The position numbers were made by a program, and so were the translations under genes. This document shows, piece after piece, positions 44,650-51,471 of a stretch of DNA of 64,000 nt. The stretch lies in the NCBI RefSeq assembly GCF_001746835.1, contig NZ_CP016094.1, positions 3,549,501-3,613,500 on the forward strand. Reading direction: 5' to 3'. The DNA comes from Lacunisphaera limnophila. Its GTDB lineage: Bacteria; Verrucomicrobiota; Verrucomicrobiia; Opitutales; Opitutaceae. How positions within the stretch are numbered: the first letter of the stretch is position 1; each line of letters begins with the position of its first letter. The notes under the pieces are model-generated. The model was not told the origin of the DNA. It saw nothing but the letters and a program-made list of their open reading frames with translations, and ran no database searches.

Positions 44650-44762
44650 CCGATCCAGCCACTATAGCCAATGCTCACCGTCTCGACTGATTCGTCCATG
44701 TCATCCCCGCTCTCGACTCAGTCCTCTTTCCGGGTGAGCGTGGCTTACCTTTAACGTTCGGC
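44649..44762 (+). other. attC 25 (114 bp)
   Basis: R'' GCCGATC at 44649; R' GTTCGGC at 44756. Same long family as attC 1, with a GCTCTCGACTCAG insert. Confidence 0.82.
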
Positions 44763-44768
44763 AAACAA

Positions 44769-45410
44769 ATGAAGGCCATTCCCTACCGAGAGCTCACCAA
44801 ATCACTAGCGAAGATCAGCTTCCTTCGTCGGTTCTTCTCGGACCCAAATCAGCCCGAATTTTTCCGACCATCGCAATCCGTGTTCGATTATCAAATGGCG
44901 GATCTTCGAAAGTATGCACGGGAGTACGGCACAGATGTCAGGCGCTATCCCGAGTTCTTGGAAAGCGCCACGCCAGAAAGGATGTTTTCGGTGCTTTCGT
45001 TGTTGTGCTCGTGGAAGTATATAAATCGAAAGCCGATGAGTCTGATCGAGCGTCACGCCCTTGCACTCCCAGGGCTTTTCGCAGAGGTGAACAATGGTGG
45101 TTTTCATCAGTACTTCTTCAATTCAGCAGGAGATGATTGGGACGCGTTGGACTGGGGATTCGAAACTTCGGGCGATTTGAAGTCTCTTGAGAGATTCCGG
45201 AAGGTTTTAGCGATATTCCCGAAAGGGTCTCCTTACCGTAACCGCGCATTCCGGTGGAAACAGTTAGAGGCACTTGGAGAAAAGGAGCACGAGGTATTTG
45301 AACCCCACACAAAGGCATTTTTTGAAGCTCCTTTTCCCGAATTGGAATTCTCCTATCGGTTCATCTTCTCTCGGATAGAAGAGTTTCATTTTACCTGGCC
45401 AGAACTATGA
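44769..45410 (+). CDS. Cassette 26: DUF4375 (DMP19-like) protein
   Basis: 213 aa. PGLFAEVNNGGFHQYFFNSAGDDWD is the signature of the DUF4375/DMP19 family, helical proteins of unknown function. The N-terminal 70 residues are unassigned. A clear domain match in an otherwise uncharacterised array. Confidence 0.78.
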   Translation: MKAIPYRELTKSLAKISFLRRFFSDPNQPEFFRPSQSVFDYQMADLRKYAREYGTDVRRYPEFLESATPERMFSVLSLLCSWKYINRKPMSLIERHALALPGLFAEVNNGGFHQYFFNSAGDDWDALDWGFETSGDLKSLERFRKVLAIFPKGSPYRNRAFRWKQLEALGEKEHEVFEPHTKAFFEAPFPELEFSYRFIFSRIEEFHFTWPEL

Positions 45411-45423
45411 AGCCAGAAACGAA

Positions 45424-45484
45424 GCCGAACCAGTCGCTACAGCCAACGGCCCTGCTGGGCCGTGGCTGATCTCAAACGTTGGGC
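45424..45484 (+). other. attC 26 (61 bp)
   Basis: R'' GCCGAAC at 45424 complements cassette 26's GTTCGGC; R' GTTGGGC at 45478. Hairpin CCAACGGCCC / GGGCCGTGG. Confidence 0.88.
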
Positions 45485-45492
45485 AAACAAAG

Positions 45493-45900
45493 ATGAGTAA
45501 CACTGACCGTTTTCCCGAAGGCGTGATCAAGCGTGGCTGCGAGGCCCTGGGCGCAAGTCTGAAGAAAGTGCCGTTAGTTGAGGATTACAGCTGGAGCGGT
45601 GTGGACTTTCGCTACTGGCACGCGACTTTCGCTATCCGCTGCGAGAGTCCGCTGGGCTGGGTGATTATTCGCCGGTTAGCGTATGCGCTGAACACCTCGG
45701 TGCTGGAGCTTTGGGGACGCCAGCCCTTCGTGTTCAAGCCCGAAGGCGAGGAGACGATGTTCCACGCTAAGAAGAAAGACACGATTTACTGGACCATCAT
45801 CGCCACGGAACCGATGCTTGATCCCGCTGAAGTAGCCCAGCACCTCGAGATGGTGCTTTTATCTGAGATCAAGGAAGAGAAGGATTGGGTGGATTTCTGA
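45493..45900 (+). CDS. Cassette 27: hypothetical protein
   Basis: 135 aa soluble: GVIKRGCEALGASLKKVPLV, FRYWHATFAIRCESPLGWV and YWTIIATEPMLDPAEVAQHL. Mixed alpha/beta. No family recognised. Confidence 0.58.
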   Translation: MSNTDRFPEGVIKRGCEALGASLKKVPLVEDYSWSGVDFRYWHATFAIRCESPLGWVIIRRLAYALNTSVLELWGRQPFVFKPEGEETMFHAKKKDTIYWTIIATEPMLDPAEVAQHLEMVLLSEIKEEKDWVDF

Positions 45901-45912
45901 AATGAAGCAGCG

Positions 45913-45978
45913 GCCCATCCAGAGCATCAAAGAAATCGACGGGCTGTGCCCCGACGCATCTGATTGCTGACGTTGGAC
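45913..45978 (+). other. attC 27 (66 bp)
   Basis: R'' GCCCATC at 45913 (one mismatch to GCCCAAC); R' GTTGGAC at 45972. Interior GACGGGCTGTGCCCCGAC. Confidence 0.8.
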
Positions 45979-45984
45979 GAAGAT

Positions 45985-46365
45985 ATGAAGTCACCGAACG
46001 GTAAGTTCGAAACGGTCTGCACCAACTACGGAGAAGTGCGCATGGGGAGTCCGTTGTTCGGTAGCATTGAAATTCGCGGTCTGAAGCGGCAATTCGAAGA
46101 ACGTCTATTCGGCGAGGCTATGGCGTTCAGTCCAGACTCCCGCTACTTCGCAATTTCGGAGCTGGTCGATGGTGGCCGGAACGGACCGGTATCGCGGGTG
46201 GTCGTGGTAGAGCTGCGCCAAGGCTATGAATATATCGCCACTCCCAGCTCGCCGGGTCTGATTCGAAGCGTCGCCTGGAAGCCGGAAGACAAGCTGTCTA
46301 TTGTTCACTGGCAGCATCCCTACGGCGAAACCAACCTCAGCTGGTCCCCACCTTCAGGCGCCTGA
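45985..46365 (+). CDS. Cassette 28: beta-propeller-like fragment
   Basis: 126 aa from ATG 45985. AMAFSPDSRYFAISELVDGG and LIRSVAWKPEDKLSIVHWQH look like consecutive blades of a WD40-like propeller, too few for a complete ring. It may be a small beta protein of different fold. No family fixed. Confidence 0.5.
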   Translation: MKSPNGKFETVCTNYGEVRMGSPLFGSIEIRGLKRQFEERLFGEAMAFSPDSRYFAISELVDGGRNGPVSRVVVVELRQGYEYIATPSSPGLIRSVAWKPEDKLSIVHWQHPYGETNLSWSPPSGA

Positions 46366-46424
46366 CCAGCCACCACAGACAACTCGGGTCTTCGGCCCTC
46401 GTGTCTATAACTGAAACGCCAGGC
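46360..46424 (+). other. attC 28 (65 bp)
   Basis: R'' GCCTGAC at 46360; R' GCCAGGC at 46418. Hairpin CGGGTCTTCGGCCCTCG. Core boxes are weakened at this end of the array. Confidence 0.75.
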
Positions 46425-46431
46425 AAGGAAT

Positions 46432-46662
46432 ATGATGAAACCCATCCTACCAATCGCCTCAGGTGATCCGGTTCTTTACTTGCTGATCGCTGGTGTGCTG
46501 GTGCTCGCAGGCGCCGCGATTGGCCTGGGTATCGCGGGGACCGTGATGCTTTTCGGGAAATCGGAGGAGAAGAAGAAGCTCGGCCGACGATTCGTCCTCA
46601 CCGCCGCGATCCCCGTCGTTTTGGCGGCCGGATGGTGGATAACGGTTGTAGGATTCGACTGA
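46432..46662 (+). CDS. Cassette 29: membrane protein
   Basis: 76 aa, two TM segments (LYLLIAGVLVLAGAAIGLGI, FVLTAAIPVVLAAGWWIT) around a KSEEKKKLGRR loop. Last clear cassette. Unknown function. Confidence 0.55.
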   Translation: MMKPILPIASGDPVLYLLIAGVLVLAGAAIGLGIAGTVMLFGKSEEKKKLGRRFVLTAAIPVVLAAGWWITVVGFD

Positions 46663-46718
46663 CCGCGCTGAGCCCAACGCCTGATGCGAAGTCAAACTCC
46701 GCCCCCCCTGAAAACAGC

Positions 46719-46779
46719 GCCCTATAAGTCGTCACAGCCAAAGACTCTGCCAGGCCGGGGCAGATCTCAAACGTTCGCG
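46719..46779 (+). other. Degenerate attC 29
   Basis: GTCACAGCCAAAGACTCTGC and CAGATCTCAAACGTTCGCG keep the L-box and R' (GTTCGCG at 46773) but R'' is lost. A GCCCAAC at 46672 may be another remnant. The array decays here. Confidence 0.55.
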
Positions 46780-46867
46780 AAAAAGCACGGCTCGTAGTCC
46801 GAAACCGCGCGTTGTCATCGTCGGGATAGTAGCATTTCAGAAAAAGAGAACCACCCCTCCCTCCTTT

Positions 46868-47275
46868 ATGACCATCACCATCGAAACGACCGTCGCCGCC
46901 TCGGTCGCCACCGCGTGGCAAGCCTGGACCTCACCCGCTGCCATCACCCAGTGGAATTTCGCCTCTCCTGATTGGTCCTGTCCCCGCGCCGAGCTGGACC
47001 TGCGCCCCGGCGGCAAGTTCAAGTATCGCATGGAGGCCAAGGACGGTTCGTTTGGCTTCGATTTTGAAGGCGAGTTTACCGCGGTGATCCCGAATCAAAA
47101 GCTGGAGTATTCCCTCGGGGACGACCGCAAGGTGTCGGTCGACTTCATCGCCGAGGGCGGCGCGACCCGAATCGTTGAGAGCTTTCAGGCGGAAGATGCG
47201 CATGCCGGTGAAGCCCAAAGGCAGGGCTGGCTCGCGATCCTCCACAACTTCAAGAAGTTCGTGGACGGCCGCTGA
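46868..47275 (+). CDS. SRPBCC (AHSA1-like) domain protein
   Basis: 135 aa: MTITIETTVAASVATAWQAW, PAAITQWNFASPDWSCPRAE and ELDLRPGGKFKYRMEAKDGS show the activator-of-Hsp90 ATPase homologue/START-like fold. Richer in GC than the cassettes. It is followed by half an attC at 47310, so it may be a captured cassette or a chromosomal gene next to a broken array end. Confidence 0.8.
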   Translation: MTITIETTVAASVATAWQAWTSPAAITQWNFASPDWSCPRAELDLRPGGKFKYRMEAKDGSFGFDFEGEFTAVIPNQKLEYSLGDDRKVSVDFIAEGGATRIVESFQAEDAHAGEAQRQGWLAILHNFKKFVDGR

Positions 47276-47309
47276 CCGACCATCACTCAGGCACGCACGA
47301 CGCCCGAGC

Positions 47310-47342
47310 GCCCATCCAGCCACTCGAGCCAACGCTCACCGA
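47310..47342 (+). other. Half attC at distal end of array
   Basis: GCCCATCCAGCCACTCGAGC then CAACGCTCACC resembles the left half of the long attC family (R'' GCCCATC, L'' region). No right half follows. It suggests the SRPBCC gene was once in the array. Confidence 0.55.
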
Positions 47343-47363
47343 CAAGCTTCAGCCAAACGCCCC

Positions 47364-48035
47364 ATGAAACCCACGGAGGTCGCGAAAAGCTATGACGCGC
47401 TGGCGGCCCGCTGGGCGAGCCCCGCCTTTGATCTGGCCAACGGCATAGAGCCGCATCGACGCGCCCTGCGCCTGGCGCCGACCCGGGGCGCGGCCCTCGA
47501 TGTGGGCTGCGGGGCGAACGGACGCATTCTCCAGCTGCTCCAGGCCCACGGGCTGGACGTCGAAGGGCTGGATATCTCTGCCGAGATGCTGCGCCTGGCC
47601 CGGGAAGCGCATCCCGGGGTCACGTTCCATCAGGGCGACATCTGCTCGTGGTGCCCGCCGCAGCGGTATGTGTTCATCTCGGCCTGGGACAGTATCTGGC
47701 ACGTCCCGCTGGCCGAGCAGCGCGGGGTCCTGCTGAAGCTGCTCAGCGCCTTGGCGCCGGCCGGGGTGCTGATCTTCACGGCGGGTGGGTTGGCGCATCC
47801 CGACGAACGCACGGATCAAGCGATGGGCGTGCCCATGTATCATGCGACTCTCGGGGTGCCTCACCTCCTGGACGTGGTGCATGAGGGGGCCTGCATTCTC
47901 CGCCATTTCGAGTACGACCAGTGGCCCGAATTGCACGTGTACGCGATCGTCCAGAAGGCCGAATCCAACCCTTTCAGATCTCCTGTCTTGGCTCTGCTGC
48001 CTCCTGTTGAGCAGATTCCGGGGACTAGAATTTGA
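47364..48035 (+). CDS. Class I SAM-dependent methyltransferase
   Basis: 223 aa. GAALDVGCGANGRILQLLQ is the SAM-binding glycine loop, followed by VEGLDISAEMLRLAREAHPG, VTFHQGDICSW and FISAWDSIWHVPLAEQRGVL. It belongs to the Methyltransf_11/25-like group. The substrate is unknown. It lies just beyond the half attC, so a cassette origin is possible but not shown. Confidence 0.78.
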   Translation: MKPTEVAKSYDALAARWASPAFDLANGIEPHRRALRLAPTRGAALDVGCGANGRILQLLQAHGLDVEGLDISAEMLRLAREAHPGVTFHQGDICSWCPPQRYVFISAWDSIWHVPLAEQRGVLLKLLSALAPAGVLIFTAGGLAHPDERTDQAMGVPMYHATLGVPHLLDVVHEGACILRHFEYDQWPELHVYAIVQKAESNPFRSPVLALLPPVEQIPGTRI

Positions 48036-48077
48036 GGACTGACGGTAAGAGGATCTGAAGATGCCTAAATCTTCACA

Positions 48078-48178
48078 CCCCCATACCCTCACATCCTCAT
48101 ACCCAGCAGTCTTGCTGATGTCTGAATGCCGGTGCTGGTGATCGGACCAACAACCATCAACAAACAACCAACAACCGG
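48078..48178. repeat. CCTCATACCC and AACAACCAACAAC low-complexity spacer
   Basis: ACACCCCCATACCCTCACAT and AACAACCATCAACAAACAAC occur together between the methyltransferase and the binding-protein gene. Related strings are at 31722 and 25908. No gene. Confidence 0.55.
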
Positions 48179-48198
48179 CGCGGAGCGCCGTCCCCCCT

Positions 48199-49146
48199 TC
48201 ACTCCGGCAGCCACTTCTCCCAGTTCTTGGCGAAGGCGTCCACGTTCTCCGTGGTGATGGCGGTGAGCTCCGTGTCCTCGATGGGGCCGGCGGGCGATTT
48301 CTTGAAGTGGAGTTTTTCGATGAGGCGCGCGACAGCATTGTACCCGTAGCCGTAGACATCCTGCGAGAGCAGCAACTGCACGTGCCCGCTGCGCACGTAG
48401 GGCAGCTGCGGCGGGAGGGCGTCCACCGACACGCACTTGATCGTGCCCGGCGGCCACTTCAGCGCCCGGTCGGTGAACAACGGCCAGCCCCCCAGAAAAC
48501 CCCAGCCCGTGATGTCGGGGTTCGCCTGCATCACCTGCTCGATCTTCGCGACGGCATCCAGCGGGGTCTCCTTGTGATAATAGATGTCGAGCAGCTTGAT
48601 CCCCGGATGACGCTTCGCGGCGGCGCGGAAACCCGCGGCGCGCTGCTGCAGGTTCACGGCGTTGGGGTTGCCGTCGATCGCGGCGACCACGCCCTGCCCG
48701 CCCAGCAGCCGCGCCAGCTCCTCGAAGGTGCGCTCGCCGCATTTGAAATCATCGATGCCGATGGAGACCATCCGCTGGCTCGCCGGGGCGTCGCCCGAAA
48801 AGGTCACCACCGGGATCCCCTGCCCCACGGCCCGGTCGATCGCGTCGGTCAGCTTGTTGGCGTCGGAACAGCTCAGGATGATGCCGTCCACGCCATTCAG
48901 CACCAGCTGCTCCACGAAGTCCGCCTGCTTTTGCGCGTCCTCCTCGTTGGGCGTGCGCCAGTCGATCTTGATCGTTATGCCATGCTTTGCGCCGAACTCG
49001 CGGGCGGCGTCGTTCGCGCCGGCGCGCGCCGCCTCGAAGAACTGGTTCCCCTGCGACTTGGCGATCATGCCTAGGGTGTAGGTTTCCGCGGCACGGGCGG
49101 AGAGGGCGAAACATAGGAAAACCAGGGCGAGCAGGCGGGGGTACAT
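48199..49146 (-). CDS. Sugar-type ABC transporter substrate-binding protein
   Basis: 315 aa from ATG 49146. Signal peptide (LLALVFLCFALSARAAE) then TYTLGMIAKSQGNQFFEAARAGANDAAREFG, the opening of the Peripla_BP_4 (ribose/LsrB-like) family, and VEQLVLNGVDGIILSCSDANKLTDAI. It should bind a sugar in the periplasm. No permease or ATPase gene is next to it in the window. Confidence 0.85.
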   Translation of the reverse strand: MYPRLLALVFLCFALSARAAETYTLGMIAKSQGNQFFEAARAGANDAAREFGAKHGITIKIDWRTPNEEDAQKQADFVEQLVLNGVDGIILSCSDANKLTDAIDRAVGQGIPVVTFSGDAPASQRMVSIGIDDFKCGERTFEELARLLGGQGVVAAIDGNPNAVNLQQRAAGFRAAAKRHPGIKLLDIYYHKETPLDAVAKIEQVMQANPDITGWGFLGGWPLFTDRALKWPPGTIKCVSVDALPPQLPYVRSGHVQLLLSQDVYGYGYNAVARLIEKLHFKKSPAGPIEDTELTAITTENVDAFAKNWEKWLPE

Positions 49147-49283
49147 GCAGCCACCGTAGTGATCCGCCGGTAAAATGAAACCGCGGAAATGTAATGCGGG
49201 TTTCACTTGCCGCCGCCCGCGACGTTGCCAAACGTCACGCCCTCTTCGCCACCCGGCCCCCGCCGGACGGCCCCACCCACCCT

Positions 49284-50123
49284 ATGAATCCCAAAAGCAT
49301 CGCCGGCCTCATCGCCGGAGCCCTGGTGATCTTCGTCCTGATCCTCGCCGGCTCCTCGGCCACCTACGTGGTCGAGCCCGGCCACCGCGGCGTCGAGGTC
49401 ACGCTCGGCCGCGTTTCTCCCGCCTTCAAGCCCGAGGGTTTCGGCTTCAAGCTGCCCTTCGTCACCCACATCTACCCGCAGGCGATCCGCCAGCAGACTG
49501 CCACCATGGTCGCCGACTGCTACTCCTCCGACCTCCAGCAGGTGAAGATCGACGTGCGCGTCCTCTACCGCGTGCCGGAAAGCTCGGTGGTCGCCGTCTT
49601 CCGGGATTACTGGGGTTCGCCCTTCGAGACCCTCGTCAAACCCCGCGTCGCCGAGGCCCTCAACGAAATGACCGCCAGCCGCTCCGCCGAGCTGATCGTC
49701 CAGAAGCGCGAGGAGGTTAAAAGCCTCGCCCTCGAAAGCGCCCGCAAAAAGCTCGGCGATGTGCTCGTGATCGAGGACATCGTGCTTGAGGACATCAACC
49801 TCACCCGGGCGCTCGAGAATGCCATCGAGGCCAAGATGGTGCAGGAGCAGGAGGCCGCCCGCGCCCGCTTCGCCCAGCAGCAGGCCCAGACCGAGGCCAG
49901 CACCGTGGTCATCAAGGCCACCGGCGAGGCCGAGTCGATCGTGCTCCGCGGCAAGGCGCTCCGCGAGAACCCCAGCGTCCTCGAGCTCCAGATCATCGAG
50001 CACTGGGACGGCGTGACCCCGCTCGTGGTCGGCCCCGGCGCCACCGGCGCCAACATGATGCTGCCCCTCGGCGACTTCACCACCGACAACGCCCCCGCGG
50101 CGACCCAGGAGGACAAACTATGA
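49284..50123 (+). CDS. SPFH/prohibitin-domain protein (HflC/K-like) 1
   Basis: 279 aa. N-terminal TM (AGLIAGALVIFVLILAGS), then the SPFH domain (TYVVEPGHRGVEVTLGRVSPAFKPEGFGFKLPFV, YRVPESSVVAVFRD) and a coiled coil (AKMVQEQEAARARFAQQQAQTEA). It forms membrane-associated oligomers that organise proteases or lipid domains. It overlaps the next gene by ATGA (50120-50123). Confidence 0.85.
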   Translation: MNPKSIAGLIAGALVIFVLILAGSSATYVVEPGHRGVEVTLGRVSPAFKPEGFGFKLPFVTHIYPQAIRQQTATMVADCYSSDLQQVKIDVRVLYRVPESSVVAVFRDYWGSPFETLVKPRVAEALNEMTASRSAELIVQKREEVKSLALESARKKLGDVLVIEDIVLEDINLTRALENAIEAKMVQEQEAARARFAQQQAQTEASTVVIKATGEAESIVLRGKALRENPSVLELQIIEHWDGVTPLVVGPGATGANMMLPLGDFTTDNAPAATQEDKL

Positions 50124-51010
50124 GCCAGCAACAATTTGGCGGAGCCCGCGACGGCGAGGCCGATGCCCGCAACCTCAAGCGCCTCATTGGGGTGCTCATC
50201 CTGATCTTCGCCGCGGTCATCCTCGGCTCCACCTCCACCTACGTCGTGCAACCCGGCACGCGCGGTGTCGCCGTGACCCTCGGCACCGTCGACCCGGTCT
50301 TCAAGCCGGAGGGTTTTGGTTTCAAGCAGCCCTTCCTCACCACCATCCTGCCGATCTCGGTCCGCCAGCAGACCCGCCCGATGCCCGCGGAATGTTATTC
50401 CTCCGATCTCCAGCAGGTGAAGATGGAGGTGCATGTCCTCTACCGCGTGCCGGAGCGCTCGGTCGTGAAGATCTTCCAGGAATTCGCCGGCGCTCCCTTC
50501 GACAACCTGATCGCCCCCCGCGTGCAGGAGGCCCTGAAGGAGGTCGCCGCCACCCAGAGCGCCGAGCAGATCGTGACGCGTCGCGAGGAGATCAAGCGTC
50601 GCGCCCTCGAGCTCGCCCGCAAGAAGATCGGCACCGACTTCCTCGAGGTCACCGACCTCGTGATCTTCAACCTCGCGCTCTCCCCCGAGCTCGAGTCCGC
50701 CATCGAAATGAAGATGGTGCAGGAGCAGGAGGCCGAGAAGGCCAAGTTCACGCAGCTCAAGGCGAAGATCGAGGCCGACACCGCCATCATCCGCGCCAAG
50801 GGCGAGGCCGAGGCCATCTCGGTCCGCGGCACCGCGCTCCGGGCCAACCCCGACTTCATCAAGCTGCAGATCCTGCAGAACTGGAACGGCCGCTCCCCCC
50901 TCGTGGTCGGTGGCAGCTCCGGCAACATCCTGATGTCCCTCGAGGACCTCGCCCGCCGCGCCGCCCCCGCCGCCAACCCGGCGCGGCCCGCCGCCCCCCG
51001 CGCCCCGTGA
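50120..51010 (+). CDS. SPFH/prohibitin-domain protein 2
   Basis: 296 aa and a close paralogue of the preceding gene: TYVVQPGTRGVAVTLGTVDPVFKPEGFGFKQPFLTTI, YRVPERSVVKIFQEFAGAPFDN and the coiled coil KMVQEQEAEKAKFTQLKAK. The N-terminal TM (IGVLILIFAAVILGS) follows a charged cytoplasmic segment. The two probably assemble as a hetero-oligomer like HflK/HflC. It overlaps the next gene's ATG by its TGA. Confidence 0.85.
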   Translation: MSQQQFGGARDGEADARNLKRLIGVLILIFAAVILGSTSTYVVQPGTRGVAVTLGTVDPVFKPEGFGFKQPFLTTILPISVRQQTRPMPAECYSSDLQQVKMEVHVLYRVPERSVVKIFQEFAGAPFDNLIAPRVQEALKEVAATQSAEQIVTRREEIKRRALELARKKIGTDFLEVTDLVIFNLALSPELESAIEMKMVQEQEAEKAKFTQLKAKIEADTAIIRAKGEAEAISVRGTALRANPDFIKLQILQNWNGRSPLVVGGSSGNILMSLEDLARRAAPAANPARPAAPRAP

Positions 51011-51207
51011 TGAAACCCCGCACGCGTGCCGGTCTCCAGTTACTCGTGCTCCTCATCGTGGGCGTCGTGCTCATGCTGATCTTCCCGTCCGCCCTCCGGT
51101 TCGCCGAGGGCGCGGCGCGGGAGATCCGTTATTTGTGGTGGCTCATCCTCCTGGTCGCCCTCGCCGTCTGGCTCATCTGGGGCGCCAATCGGAAGCCAAA
51201 GCCCTGA
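51010..51207 (+). CDS. Small two-TM protein in SPFH operon
   Basis: 65 aa: TRAGLQLLVLLIVGVVLMLI and YLWWLILLVALAVWLIWGA give two TM segments. Its start codon overlaps the SPFH2 stop (TGATG), so it is translationally coupled and a likely partner of the SPFH complex. Confidence 0.75.
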   Translation: MKPRTRAGLQLLVLLIVGVVLMLIFPSALRFAEGAAREIRYLWWLILLVALAVWLIWGANRKPKP

Positions 51208-51471
51208 GGCAGGTTCTTTCGTAGGGACGTGCTTGTCCGGGTCATGGTGGGCCAGCCCGCTTGCGGGCGCGGATCGGGCGCGCGCAAGCGCGCTGACCCA
51301 CAAGTTGGATTTTCAAGATACGTCCAGCTCGTTCCTGCAGCCGGTCCGTCCTCCCGAGGAGCCCGCCGTACTGAAGACAGGACGCATCGCACCGCGACGC
51401 TTGATCCCGGCGTGTTCCTCTCTACCGTCCGCCCAACCCCGGCGGCCCGTGCCGCTGCAACCCCACGCCCC

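Larger units (their letters stand above)
31811..46779. mobile_element. Chromosomal integron: intI plus about 29 cassettes
   Basis: A tyrosine recombinase of the IntI family on the minus strand is followed by a candidate attI and a plus-strand series of single-gene cassettes, each ended by an attC site. About 27 complete attC sites are seen, plus a remnant and two damaged ones at the distal end. The cassettes are visibly less GC-rich than the flanking chromosome. No transposase or resolvase was seen, so it looks like a sedentary chromosomal integron. Confidence 0.92.

Noticed and set aside
33442-46662. Toxin-antitoxin modules among the cassettes
   Set aside because: Sedentary integrons often carry them, but no pair of overlapping small genes with known toxin or antitoxin motifs was seen; only the fused cassettes 20/21 are adjacent without attC.
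33428-46779. Reading the array as a CRISPR
   Set aside because: The repeated elements are long, variable and flank genes, with complementary R''/R' boxes; spacers are coding genes, so this is an integron.
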